Positions 16,466-25,496 of a stretch of 64,000 nucleotides of DNA are shown in pieces (the stretch's first letter is position 1; each line of letters begins with the position of its first letter). A program made the position numbers and the translations under genes. The stretch comes from Lachnospiraceae bacterium (GTDB taxonomy: Bacteria > Bacillota > Clostridia > Lachnospirales > Lachnospiraceae): assembly GCA_017938315.1 (NCBI GenBank), contig JAGBBV010000006.1:86755-150754 (forward strand), in the 5' to 3' direction. Under the pieces are notes generated by a model. It was not told the DNA's origin. It was given only the letters and a program-made list of their open reading frames with translations, and made no database searches.

Positions 16466-17239
16466 ATGGAGAATAAATGGGATTCTGAAAAGTATTTGAA
16501 GTTTGAGAAAGAGAGAACCCAGCCGGCAATTGATTTAATCAGACGAGTGGAAGGGCGAAATGTGTCGTCAGTTCTTGATGTTGGATGCGGTCCGGGGAAC
16601 AGTTCTGCTGTGATAAAGAATATATTTCCAAATGCGGATATATTGGGAATTGATTTTTCTTCTGACATGATAGAAAGAGCAAGAAAGGATTATACGGATA
16701 TAGCCTTTGAACAGTGGGATGTGGATGTGTTTACCGAAGAAACCAGCCAAAAATTTGATTTAATCTTTTCAAACGCTTGTCTTCAGTGGCTTCCTGATCA
16801 GTTTAAGACCATCAAAAATCTTTATAAACTTTTGAGTGACAGTGGAATTATGGCAATTCAGATTCCTTGTAATTTTGATGAGCCGATTCATCATCTGATT
16901 AATAAAGTAGTTACTGGAAAGAAGTGGAAAACAGTTATAGAGCATCAAAGAAATTATGTTATGGGCACTGTTGAAGAGTACTTTAATGTTATTTCTGATT
17001 TGTCTGAAGAATTTGATATCTGGACAACTACTTACCATCATGTGCTTCCGTCACATGAGGCAATTTGGTCTTGGTACGAGGGAACTGGATTAAGACCTTA
17101 TCTTTCTCAAATTGATGATTCAATGAAGGATGAATTTAAGAAAGATATTATGGAAGAAATTAGAGAAAATTATCCTTTGCAGAAGAACAATAAAGTAATC
17201 TTTAATTTTCCACGATTGTTTTTTATAGTTGAAAAATAA
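16466..17239 (+). CDS. SAM-dependent methyltransferase, trans-aconitate methyltransferase-like
   Basis: This 257-residue class I methyltransferase resembles Tam: it starts WDSEKYLKFEKERTQPAIDL, has motif I VLDVGCGPGN (about residues 38-47), the acidic FIDFSS-like strand end (GIDFSSDMI) and FSNACLQWLPDQ (motif post II). Tam esterifies trans-aconitate, a by-product that inhibits aconitase; the substrate here is inferred by similarity only. The ATG at 16466 has GGGGAGG eight bases upstream. Confidence 0.75.
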   Translation: MENKWDSEKYLKFEKERTQPAIDLIRRVEGRNVSSVLDVGCGPGNSSAVIKNIFPNADILGIDFSSDMIERARKDYTDIAFEQWDVDVFTEETSQKFDLIFSNACLQWLPDQFKTIKNLYKLLSDSGIMAIQIPCNFDEPIHHLINKVVTGKKWKTVIEHQRNYVMGTVEEYFNVISDLSEEFDIWTTTYHHVLPSHEAIWSWYEGTGLRPYLSQIDDSMKDEFKKDIMEEIRENYPLQKNNKVIFNFPRLFFIVEK

Positions 17240-17314
17240 TACTTGTCTTTGAAAAAATCAGATTTTCGGAAATTCCAAATTGTAGGGAACAGAAAATGTG
17301 ACTTAGGTGGTGTA

Positions 17315-17842
17315 ATGATGATTATTGAAACAAAACGTTTATTGTTAAGAGAAATGACAGAAAATGATTTTAATGCCCTTTATCAAGTTTTAGCTGATTC
17401 AGATATCATGATGCATTATCCATACACATTTGACGATGCCAGGGTAAGAGGATGGATCAATAAAAACATTGAAAGATATCAGACATTTGGCTTTGGATTA
17501 TGGGCAGTTTGTTTAAAGGAAACCGGCGAAATGATAGGGGATTGCGGACTGACAATGCAAGTGATTAATGGGCAGATAAAGCCTGAAATCGGATATCATT
17601 TAAGAGCAGATAAGCAGCGGAAAGGATATGCAAAGGAAGCCGCAATTGCGGTTAGAGATTGGACTTTTCATCATACTCCGTTTAATATGGTTTATTCTTA
17701 TATGAGAGATACAAATGAGCCGTCAATTAAAACGGCAATTTCTTATGGATGCAAACAGGTGGATGAGTTTTCTGATGAGATGAATGAAATTACGAAAGTA
17801 TATGCAATTTCAAGAGAAGAGTGGAAGGCTTTGCAAATATGA
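17315..17842 (+). CDS. GNAT N-acetyltransferase (RimJ/RimL type)
   Basis: This protein of about 175 residues starts MMIIETKRLLLREMTENDF, the typical opening of RimJ/RimL-like acetyltransferases that modify N-terminal amines or small molecules. The acetyl-CoA loop is seen as YHLRADKQRKGYAKEA. The reading frame extends upstream without a ribosome site; AGGTGGTG precedes the two adjacent ATGs (17315, 17318). Its stop overlaps the next start (ATGA), coupling the two. Confidence 0.8.
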   Translation: MMIIETKRLLLREMTENDFNALYQVLADSDIMMHYPYTFDDARVRGWINKNIERYQTFGFGLWAVCLKETGEMIGDCGLTMQVINGQIKPEIGYHLRADKQRKGYAKEAAIAVRDWTFHHTPFNMVYSYMRDTNEPSIKTAISYGCKQVDEFSDEMNEITKVYAISREEWKALQI

Positions 17843-18645
17843 AAATGAATGAAAAAGGGCAAATGGTAGCACCTGCTACTTGTAAGATGACAGCCAATGA
17901 TTTTAAAAATAACAATGGAACAAGTGTATACTGGTTAGGTGGAGGCGGAGCCATGGTAAACAGTCATGGTACAATCATTATGATCGATCCGGTATTGGAA
18001 GAATTTGATATGCCGCTATTAATTGATATACCGATTCTGCCTCAAGAAGTACCAAAAGTTGATGTTGTTCTTATTTCCCATTCAGATAATGACCATTATT
18101 CCAGAGCAACCTGTAAAGACTTGAAATCTGTATGTAATGAATATCATACCACGCTTTATGTGGCGTCATTAATGAAAGAAGAGTGTGACATTGATGGAAT
18201 CGGACACGATATTAGCGAGCATATTCAAGTGAAAGATGTAGATATTGAACTGACACCGGCAGATCATGCATGGCAGAGACTGTATGAAAGCTATAATTAC
18301 CGGGAGTGGGAAGACAGGGAATGTTGTGGTTTCTATTTGCGGACAAGCGATGCAACAATCTGGTATGTTGGAGATTCCAAATTGATGGAATGCCAGTTGC
18401 ACATGGATCCACCGGATGTGATATTATTTGATTTCTCGGATAATTTTGTACATATAGGTTTGAAAAACGCATACAAATTGGCCAATACTTATCCAAATGC
18501 AAAACTGGTACTTATTCACTGGGGAACAGTGGATGCACCGGATGAGAAAGCATTTAATGGCAATCCCCAGAATATCTTCGACAATGTTGTAAATCCGGAG
18601 CGGGTGATTGTGTTGGCACCGGGGCAGGAATACAGAATTAAATAG
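17839..18645 (+). CDS. Metallo-beta-lactamase fold hydrolase (UlaG-like)
   Basis: This 268-residue protein has the metallo-beta-lactamase fold: an early WLGGGGAMVNSHGTIIMIDPVL, the metal motif HSDNDHYS (a variant of HxHxDH in which the second His is Asp), TPADHAW, and the later VGDSKLM and LIHWGT segments. Relatives include L-ascorbate-6-phosphate lactonase and the YtkL/UlaG group, but the substrate is unknown. The start overlaps the preceding acetyltransferase stop. No signal peptide is present. Confidence 0.75.
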   Translation: MKMNEKGQMVAPATCKMTANDFKNNNGTSVYWLGGGGAMVNSHGTIIMIDPVLEEFDMPLLIDIPILPQEVPKVDVVLISHSDNDHYSRATCKDLKSVCNEYHTTLYVASLMKEECDIDGIGHDISEHIQVKDVDIELTPADHAWQRLYESYNYREWEDRECCGFYLRTSDATIWYVGDSKLMECQLHMDPPDVILFDFSDNFVHIGLKNAYKLANTYPNAKLVLIHWGTVDAPDEKAFNGNPQNIFDNVVNPERVIVLAPGQEYRIK

Positions 18646-18674
18646 AATCTTTAAATTTTATGGAGGAATATAAA

Positions 18675-19604
18675 TTGAGAGCAAAGAATATAGCAACAAT
18701 ATATGCGATATTGGCTGCTGCATTATATGCAATTAATGTTCCACTGTCAAAAATTTTATTGAACTATGTGGAACCGACAATGATGGCCTCTTTTTTATAT
18801 CTTGGAGCAGGATTAGGTCTGTTTTTGTACGGTATGATTGAAAAACGGATAGGAAAAGGTGAAAGAAAAGACCCATTAACAAAAAAAGAATTGCCGTATA
18901 CTGTTGCAATGATTGTATTGGATATAGCAGCTCCAATTTTATTGATGCTGGGTATCTCCATGACAAATTCTGCAAATGTATCTTTACTGAATAATTTCGA
19001 AATTGTAGCAACGTCAATCATTGCGCTGGCTGTTTTTAAAGAGGTTATTTCAAAGAGATTATGGCTTGCAATCGCTTTAGTTACCATTGCAAGTATTGTT
19101 TTGAGTTTTGAAGGTGCAGGTTCATTTACGTTTAGTCAAGGTTCTCTATTTGTTTTAGGAGCATGTTTGTGCTGGGGTCTTGAAAATAACTGTACAAAAA
19201 TGATTAGTAATAAAAGTTCGGTTGAGATTGTTGTGATAAAAGGAACTTTTTCCGGTTTGGGAAGTCTGATTGTTGCGTTTACACTTGGAGAACAGATACC
19301 GGACATTCACTGGCTGATATGCGTACTCGGATTAGGTTTTGTGGCATATGGATTAAGTATACATTTTTATATTATGGCACAAAAAGACTTGGGAGCAGCT
19401 AAGACAAGTGCATTCTATTCAATAGCACCATTTTTAGGGGTTGCTTTTAGTATGCTTCTATTAAGTGAAAGACCAAGCATTCAGTTTTATGTTGCATTAG
19501 TAATTATGATAATTAGCACTTATTTCATGGTAAAAGATACAATTGAATTGCAACATACTCATGAGCATGAGTTAAGTGAGCATCAACATGTGCATTGTGT
19601 TTAG
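18675..19604 (+). CDS. DMT superfamily transporter (EamA) with His-rich tail
   Basis: This 309-residue protein has ten predicted membrane helices in two EamA repeats, as in drug/metabolite exporters. The C-terminus carries a cytoplasmic-type tail with seven His (HTHEHELSEHQHVHC), unusual for the family and suggestive of metal binding. Start choice: GGAGG at 18662-18666 stands nine bases before a TTG at 18675, while the ATG at 18660 that opens the frame has no ribosome site and contains that GGAGG inside its first codons. Confidence 0.8.
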   Translation: MRAKNIATIYAILAAALYAINVPLSKILLNYVEPTMMASFLYLGAGLGLFLYGMIEKRIGKGERKDPLTKKELPYTVAMIVLDIAAPILLMLGISMTNSANVSLLNNFEIVATSIIALAVFKEVISKRLWLAIALVTIASIVLSFEGAGSFTFSQGSLFVLGACLCWGLENNCTKMISNKSSVEIVVIKGTFSGLGSLIVAFTLGEQIPDIHWLICVLGLGFVAYGLSIHFYIMAQKDLGAAKTSAFYSIAPFLGVAFSMLLLSERPSIQFYVALVIMIISTYFMVKDTIELQHTHEHELSEHQHVHCV

Positions 19605-19633
19605 AAGTTAACTAACGAAAGGTGGAAGTAAAG

Positions 19634-20137
19634 ATGCCAAACAGTATCTCGATAATAGGAGGAGCAGATGGACCAACATCTGTATTTATCGCAGGGAAAT
19701 TAGGCGTGAATTGGTTGAACGTATTTGGGTTGATATTTGTTGTTCTCTTACTTATTCCGAATATTATTTATGCAATCAAAGAAAAAGAACAACAAAACAA
19801 ATGCACAAACAAGTTTATGAATGCCATGGAACAAATTGGCCGCTACGGATGTATGTTTCTAATGATATTTAATATTGGGATAGCTGAGTTTGGTTTCGGC
19901 TCTGCCAGTGCATTTTTTGCTTATTTATTTGGCAATACATTAATGATGATTTTATATTGGATAATATGGATGTTGTATTTTAATAAGCATACATATTTGA
20001 AACAGATATTATTAGCTGTGATACCTACCTGCTTATTCCTATTAAGTGGAATTACAATGCGGCATTATCTGTTAATCATATTTGGTGTTATCTTTGGAAT
20101 AGGACATCTATATGTTACGAATAAGAACCGTGTGTAG
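19634..20137 (+). CDS. Membrane protein carrying the sodium-pump decarboxylase beta-subunit motif
   Basis: This 167-residue protein has about five membrane helices. It starts MPNSISIIGGADGPTSVFIAG; the IIGGADGPT core is the hallmark of the beta subunits of sodium-translocating decarboxylases (OadB, MmdB, GcdB), where it lines the ion site. Here it sits at the extreme N-terminus of a protein less than half the size of OadB (about 370-430), and the remainder shows no resemblance. No decarboxylase or biotin carrier is nearby. An ion-handling role is speculation. The ATG follows AAGGTGG by eight bases. Confidence 0.65.
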   Translation: MPNSISIIGGADGPTSVFIAGKLGVNWLNVFGLIFVVLLLIPNIIYAIKEKEQQNKCTNKFMNAMEQIGRYGCMFLMIFNIGIAEFGFGSASAFFAYLFGNTLMMILYWIIWMLYFNKHTYLKQILLAVIPTCLFLLSGITMRHYLLIIFGVIFGIGHLYVTNKNRV

Positions 20138-20204
20138 AGATAAATAATATTTGGATTTTGGTGTAAGTAGAAAGTTCAAACATGAATTTGATGGAGGTGT
20201 AATG

Positions 20205-20654
20205 ATGCAACGCACAGAAACAGTAGAACTTACAGTATTATGTTTATTACATCAAAATGGACAATACTTATTGCAAGATAGAGTAAAGAAAGATTGGCAA
20301 GGATTTACATTGCCTGGTGGACATGTGGAACCGGGTGAGTCCATAGTAGATGCTATCATTCGAGAAATGAAGGAAGAAACAGGACTGACAATTACTAATC
20401 CAAGATTGTGCGGGGTAAAACATTTCCCTATAAATGAAGGACGATATATTGTTTTTCTTTTCGAAGCAACTCAGTATGACGGAGAACTCTGCTCTTCAGA
20501 GGAAGGGCGAATGCATTGGGTTAAGATTGAAGAACTTGACAAAGTAAATTTGGTTAGTGATTTTAAGGATTTGATTGAAGTGATGCTTGATGAAAGGTTG
20601 AGCGAATTTCAATATGTCATTGAAGATAATAAATGGAATATTATAAAAAAATAA
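20205..20654 (+). CDS. Nudix hydrolase (MutT/8-oxo-dGTPase-like)
   Basis: This 149-residue protein contains a complete Nudix box beginning GGHVEPGES and ending REMKEETGL, the metal-binding helix that hydrolyses nucleoside diphosphates linked to another group. It resembles 8-oxo-dGTP diphosphatases of Firmicutes (MQRTETVELTVLCLL start). GGAGG at 20193-20197 gives seven bases to the second ATG at 20205, preferred over the ATG at 20202. Confidence 0.85.
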   Translation: MQRTETVELTVLCLLHQNGQYLLQDRVKKDWQGFTLPGGHVEPGESIVDAIIREMKEETGLTITNPRLCGVKHFPINEGRYIVFLFEATQYDGELCSSEEGRMHWVKIEELDKVNLVSDFKDLIEVMLDERLSEFQYVIEDNKWNIIKK

Positions 20655-20684
20655 GGAAAGAAATGAAATATTGGTGGTAAAAAA

Positions 20685-22175
20685 ATGAAAAAGAGAGTAC
20701 TATTGGTGGCACTGCTTGTATCTTTGCTCTGTGCCATCATGACGGTGCCTGCAAGTGTATTTTGGATTCAGGTGCCGGATGTGATGACGGTTATTTTGAC
20801 TGTGATTAGTATAGCACTATTGGTAGGTTGTCTATTGACCGGAACGGTTAAAAGTATTTGTGGTAAGGTTTTAGTAAGTGCATTTACCACACTGGCGATA
20901 CTTATCGCTGTACTTGGACAGTACTGTAACCCTTATTGGAACAGTATTTATTTTAAGACACATGTGTCATATTGTTCGAAGCCTATGGATGCAATGCTCT
21001 CCAAAAAGGAAGCTGTTGAGGATTTAGAGTATGCCATGCATTACTTAAATAAGCTGCATCCAATGTTTTATAAGGAGCAGCCTGTGGAAGTGATGACACG
21101 TTATTATGAGGTTTTGACTGAGTTGGACAGCGCAGAGACAGTGTCAGTCTGTGAATTGAACCGGAAGATACAGTATATTTTCTCTGTCATGGGTGATGGA
21201 CATACTTATGTGAAGGCAGTTATGGAAGAGCCACACTACATGAAGGATATTTACAAATTTAATCAAGCGGGTTGTAAATTGGTAGCCATAAACGGAACAG
21301 AGCTTGATGAAATGCTCGAACAGACAAAAGATTTGTACAGTTTTGAAGTGGAAAGCTGGCAGTTAGGTTTGGTGAAACAAGATTTATCCTCATTAGAGGG
21401 ATTGCAGTTTGTGGGCATCAGCGCAGAGGATGGCGTGGAATATACTTTTGAAGCAGCAGATGGGACAAGAGAAAGCCATACATATTATGAAGAGGATTTC
21501 CTGACTTATGAAGAGTATGAAAAATATAATGGATTTGATGAGTCAGAGGATGGGTCAGAAGAGCCCTTTGTACAGTATATAATTGACAAAGAAAGTAATG
21601 TGGCAATTCTGACACTGGATTCCTGTACCTACAATAAAGAATACATAGATACATTAAAGGAAATGTTTGCCGAGGTTAAGAAACAGCAAATCGGGAATGT
21701 GGCGGTTGACCTTCGAAATAATGGTGGTGGTAATTCTTTTGTTGCCAATGAATTTATCAAATATCTGGATATAGATAGCTATCAAACGGGAAGCTGTATT
21801 TGGCGTTTCGGTATCTTTATGATTCCCCTTGAGACGCCTGAAACAATCAATGTAAAGTATGAAGATTTCGTATTTCATGGAAATGTCTATGTGCTTACTT
21901 CGGTAGATTCATTTAGCTCATCCATGCTTTTTGCAGAGTACATCAAGGATAATCAATTGGGAACCATCATTGGGGAAGCACCCGGGAATACGCCCAACGG
22001 CTATGGGGATATTGCCGTGTTCAAATTACCTAATTCAGATATGTTTATGCAAATTTCCACGAAACAGTTCTTCCGTGCAGACAAGAAAAATCCCAGTGAT
22101 CTTGTAGACCCGGATATGCCATGCGATAGGGATGAGGCAATGGATGTGTTGTATGAGACTATAGCGGGAAAGTGA
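20685..22175 (+). CDS. Membrane-anchored S41 family peptidase
   Basis: This 496-residue protein has three N-terminal membrane helices (about 4-27, 33-53, 60-80) and an extracellular S41 (tail-specific protease) domain. The strand VAVDLRNNGGGNSF and the nucleophile region VDSFSSSMLFAEYIKDN (catalytic Ser near residue 410, Lys shortly after) are typical. No PDZ domain is obvious, unlike CtpA. The substrate is unknown. It is preceded by GGTGG. Confidence 0.75.
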   Translation: MKKRVLLVALLVSLLCAIMTVPASVFWIQVPDVMTVILTVISIALLVGCLLTGTVKSICGKVLVSAFTTLAILIAVLGQYCNPYWNSIYFKTHVSYCSKPMDAMLSKKEAVEDLEYAMHYLNKLHPMFYKEQPVEVMTRYYEVLTELDSAETVSVCELNRKIQYIFSVMGDGHTYVKAVMEEPHYMKDIYKFNQAGCKLVAINGTELDEMLEQTKDLYSFEVESWQLGLVKQDLSSLEGLQFVGISAEDGVEYTFEAADGTRESHTYYEEDFLTYEEYEKYNGFDESEDGSEEPFVQYIIDKESNVAILTLDSCTYNKEYIDTLKEMFAEVKKQQIGNVAVDLRNNGGGNSFVANEFIKYLDIDSYQTGSCIWRFGIFMIPLETPETINVKYEDFVFHGNVYVLTSVDSFSSSMLFAEYIKDNQLGTIIGEAPGNTPNGYGDIAVFKLPNSDMFMQISTKQFFRADKKNPSDLVDPDMPCDRDEAMDVLYETIAGK

Positions 22176-22232
22176 AAGCATACATAAGTATAACAAAGCT
22201 GAAAGAGATATTTGAATTTGAGGAGATAGGAT

Positions 22233-22850
22233 ATGAATGTAACACCATATTCAAATATAATTGATGAATATTTAAAAGAAGATGCTGTGATTGATTATAC
22301 AAACGAAGCCGTTGCACAATTGGCTGACGACTTATTTCAGAGAGCAAATAATGAATTAGAGTATATTAAAATGGCATATGAATTTGTCAGAGATAATATT
22401 TCTCATTCGGCAGATGCAAATGAGGATATGATTACGTGTACCGCGTCAGAAGTGCTAAAAGCCGGTCATGGAATTTGTTTTGCCAAATCGCATTTACTGG
22501 CATCTTTGCTACGTTGCAAATCTATTCCGGCAGGTTTTTGTTATCAAAAGCTAATCTTAGACGATGAAACAGCCCCTGTCTTAATATATCATGGACTCAA
22601 TGGTGTATATATTAAAGAATGTAAAAAATGGATAAGACTTGATGCAAGAGGTAATAAAAGTGGAGTAAACGCACAGTTCTCTACAGAAACTGAACAACTT
22701 GCTTTTTCGATACGTCCGGAAAAAGGAGAGGTGGATAGCTTTGTAGTATATCCTGAACCTGATGTGAAAGTATTAGAAAAATTAAGAGAAAACAAGACAA
22801 GAACAGAACTTTGGGATAATTTGCCGACTGAACTGGGGTATGATACATAA
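22233..22850 (+). CDS. Transglutaminase-like cysteine protease-fold protein
   Basis: This 205-residue protein has the transglutaminase-core triad: C82 in GHGICFAKSH, a His in LIYHGLNGVY (H120) and D137 in IRLDARGN. Bacterial members usually act as proteases or amidases. The N-terminal part (LEYIKMAYEFVRDNISHS) matches the usual helical lead-in. No signal peptide is present, so it would be cytoplasmic. GAGGAG precedes the ATG. It is AT-rich compared with the arg genes, as is the next gene. Confidence 0.75.
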   Translation: MNVTPYSNIIDEYLKEDAVIDYTNEAVAQLADDLFQRANNELEYIKMAYEFVRDNISHSADANEDMITCTASEVLKAGHGICFAKSHLLASLLRCKSIPAGFCYQKLILDDETAPVLIYHGLNGVYIKECKKWIRLDARGNKSGVNAQFSTETEQLAFSIRPEKGEVDSFVVYPEPDVKVLEKLRENKTRTELWDNLPTELGYDT

Positions 22851-22881
22851 CGGTAAATTTGAAGTTGGTGGTGATGATAAA

Positions 22882-23340
22882 ATGGAAATAATAGCGTATG
22901 AAATGAGATTTCAAAAAGATATTATTGAACAGAGTAATATATCATGTGTTCCATTTGAAGAAAAGTACTTTTCGACATATATGCACATATATAATGAGTG
23001 TTTTTATGAAATGCGAAAGACACTTAATATTGAACCATATAATTTCTTAAATGATTATGAGCAAATTAAAGAGAAAAGCAAGGATATTTATTTGCTTGTG
23101 GAAAATGAAGAGATAATAGGTTCTATTGCATGTTATGGTAATGAAATTGATGATTTGATAGTGAGTAAAAAATTTCAACATAAAGGATATGGAAAACAAC
23201 TTTTGCTATGGGGAATGCAATGTATTAGAAAAAAGAATAACGAACCTATTGTATTGCATGTAGCAGAATGGAATAACAATGCACTTTTGTTGTATAAAAG
23301 GAATGGATTTGAAATTACCAATATTGAAAAAGTTCGATAA
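22882..23340 (+). CDS. GNAT N-acetyltransferase
   Basis: This 152-residue acetyltransferase shows VSKKFQHKGYGKQLLLWGM, the acetyl-CoA loop with Q/RxxGxG/A, and the C-terminal VAEWNNNALLLYKRNGFE motif. The acceptor is unknown. The frame opens at 22840, inside the end of the previous gene, but GGTGGTGA lies before the ATG at 22882, which gives the standard GNAT length. The coding sequence is markedly AT-rich. Confidence 0.75.
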   Translation: MEIIAYEMRFQKDIIEQSNISCVPFEEKYFSTYMHIYNECFYEMRKTLNIEPYNFLNDYEQIKEKSKDIYLLVENEEIIGSIACYGNEIDDLIVSKKFQHKGYGKQLLLWGMQCIRKKNNEPIVLHVAEWNNNALLLYKRNGFEITNIEKVR

Positions 23341-23373
23341 TGGCAAAAAGAAACTTAGAGTTTAAGAGGGCAA

Positions 23374-24870
23374 ATGATGGGAACACAATATGGTACAACA
23401 AAGAAAAATAAATGGGGAAAATATGCATGGATTTTATTGGCGTTAGTAACTTATATACTTGCAAATGGTATTTGGAGTATTCCGTTGTTGGCGTGGATTT
23501 ATCCAGTGCTGTTTCTAAAGATATTCGATAGGGATGATTTACATAGACCATGGCTTGTATTGGGTGGAATATATGCAGTGGGATTTGTAATCAGATTTTC
23601 CCGGGTAATCGGGATGGAGTTATGGATATGTGTGCTGGTGGCAATATTGCTGGCATTGCTGAGGATTCTTCCTTTTTGGGCATGGAAAAAGAGAGGCAAG
23701 ACCTTTGGCGCTACGTTTGTATATGCCGCAGCATCGGTTATGATAGAATTTTTGATTTATGTGGCTTATCCCATTTTAGGCGGTTTATCAGATGCATATA
23801 CACAGTATCAAAACTATCACCTCATTCAATTGGTATCTCTTGTTGGAATTTATGGAATTACATTTTTTATGAATTGGACAGCGGCGGTGGCTGTATGGAT
23901 TTGGGATAACAGAACAGGGAAAAATGCGCTGAGAAAGTACAGCGTCGTCTATGTGGGAGTGTTGTTACTGGTATTTATATATGGGATAGTTATGTATGAT
24001 TTTTCAGCGGGAGACATCGGCCAAATACGAGTGGCGGGCGTAACAGTCCCGGTTTCGGAGCTATTGAATGAAGATGAGGATGTTTATAGTGTTTTCTATA
24101 CGGATTCATTCACAGATACAAATTTGATTAATACAAAAAGAAAATTGGGAAATGTTGCGGAAGAACTTTTGACAAAAACAGTTCAGGAGGCACAGGCCGG
24201 AGCGAAAATCGTGGTCTGGTCGGAACTGAATGGGGCTGTGTTGAAAGAGGACGAAGCGGCGCTTCTGCAAAAGGCCTCGGAGGTTGCAAAAGAACAGCAA
24301 ATTTACCTGTTTGTCTCGCTTCTGGTAAAAACGCCGAGAGAGGATTATAAAGAAAATAAAGTAATTGTACTGAATCCTTTCGGGGAGATGATTTCCGAAT
24401 ACTACAAGTTTGGGCGTTCCATTGGCGAATTGTGTCAAGAGGGCGACGGAGAATTGAAATATGTCGATACGGAATACGGACGGATAGCAACGTTTATCTG
24501 TTCAGACATGGCGTTTACTGCAAGGATAAGACAGGCAGGCAGAGAAGGCGTTGATATCTTAATGATACCGGCATCGGATTGGCAGGAGATGACAGCAATA
24601 GCACTGAAAACAGCGATTGTCAGAGGAATTGAGAACGGCTGCAACATAGTCAGACAGACAAACTGCGGAACATCGGTTGCTGCTGATTGGAGAGGGAATA
24701 TATCTGCAACGGGAAATTATTTTCAATCAGACACAAAGACCATCACAGCACAGGTTTCGACAGAAGGTCGATATACGGCCTACGCTTATATAGGCGATTT
24801 GTTTGCCTGGCTTTGTGGAGGGTATCTGTTTATTACATTTACTACAAAGAAGAAAAGAAATAGAGAGTAA
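23374..24870 (+). CDS. Membrane carbon-nitrogen hydrolase, apolipoprotein N-acyltransferase (Lnt)-like
   Basis: This 498-residue protein has about six membrane helices (residues 18-205), an extracytoplasmic nitrilase-type domain and a final membrane helix (about 474-490), the architecture of Lnt, which adds the third acyl chain to lipoproteins. The catalytic triad is visible: E284 in WSELNG, K345 in YYKFGRS and C376 in FICSDMA. Lnt is classically a Gram-negative enzyme and is patchy in Firmicutes, so the true acyl acceptor is uncertain. Confidence 0.75.
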   Translation: MMGTQYGTTKKNKWGKYAWILLALVTYILANGIWSIPLLAWIYPVLFLKIFDRDDLHRPWLVLGGIYAVGFVIRFSRVIGMELWICVLVAILLALLRILPFWAWKKRGKTFGATFVYAAASVMIEFLIYVAYPILGGLSDAYTQYQNYHLIQLVSLVGIYGITFFMNWTAAVAVWIWDNRTGKNALRKYSVVYVGVLLLVFIYGIVMYDFSAGDIGQIRVAGVTVPVSELLNEDEDVYSVFYTDSFTDTNLINTKRKLGNVAEELLTKTVQEAQAGAKIVVWSELNGAVLKEDEAALLQKASEVAKEQQIYLFVSLLVKTPREDYKENKVIVLNPFGEMISEYYKFGRSIGELCQEGDGELKYVDTEYGRIATFICSDMAFTARIRQAGREGVDILMIPASDWQEMTAIALKTAIVRGIENGCNIVRQTNCGTSVAADWRGNISATGNYFQSDTKTITAQVSTEGRYTAYAYIGDLFAWLCGGYLFITFTTKKKRNRE

Positions 24871-24930
24871 CAACTTTCAGTTTAATGAAGAGACAACTTC
24901 CAATTCCCGGAACAGAAAAGAGATAGAAAT

Positions 24931-25446
24931 ATGATTGTTTTGATAACAGGTGCATCGCACACAGGCAAGACGGCTCTTGCCCAAAAACTTCTTGAAGAGT
25001 ATAAATATCCGTATTTATCAATGGACCATTTGAAAATGGGCTTAATCCGAAGTGGAAACACTGAGCTTACGCCTATGAGTGATGATGCTGATCTTACGGA
25101 ATATTTATGGCCAATCGTCTGCGAAATCATTAAAACAGCCATAGAGAACAAACAGCATCTTATTATTGAAGGCTGCTATATACCTTTTGATTGGGAAAAG
25201 GATTTCGCGAAGGAATATCTTGATAGCATAAGATTCTATTGTCTTGTGATGAGTGAAAAATATATCAGAAATCATTTTGATGATATAAAGAAGTATGCAA
25301 GTGTTATTGAAAGCCGTTTGGATGATGGGTGCTGTACTTTGGAAAGTGTATTGGAAGATAACGCACAGTTTTTAGAAATGGCTCAAAAACATAATGCAAA
25401 CTATGTGTTTATAGATGATAAGTACGAAATAAGCATTGATATATAG
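24931..25446 (+). CDS. P-loop kinase-like protein (AAA_33 / adenylate kinase fold)
   Basis: This 171-residue protein starts with a strand and Walker A loop GASHTGKTALAQ. SMDHLKMGLIRSG and IIEGCYIPFDW resemble small P-loop kinases such as 2-phosphoglycerate kinase-like proteins and antibiotic phosphotransferases. The phosphate acceptor is not predictable. The ribosome site is weak (AGAGATAG). Confidence 0.65.
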   Translation: MIVLITGASHTGKTALAQKLLEEYKYPYLSMDHLKMGLIRSGNTELTPMSDDADLTEYLWPIVCEIIKTAIENKQHLIIEGCYIPFDWEKDFAKEYLDSIRFYCLVMSEKYIRNHFDDIKKYASVIESRLDDGCCTLESVLEDNAQFLEMAQKHNANYVFIDDKYEISIDI

Positions 25447-25496
25447 TGCTATTATTTTGGAATGTAAGTTGTTTTTACCATAAGGGAGGAAACATT

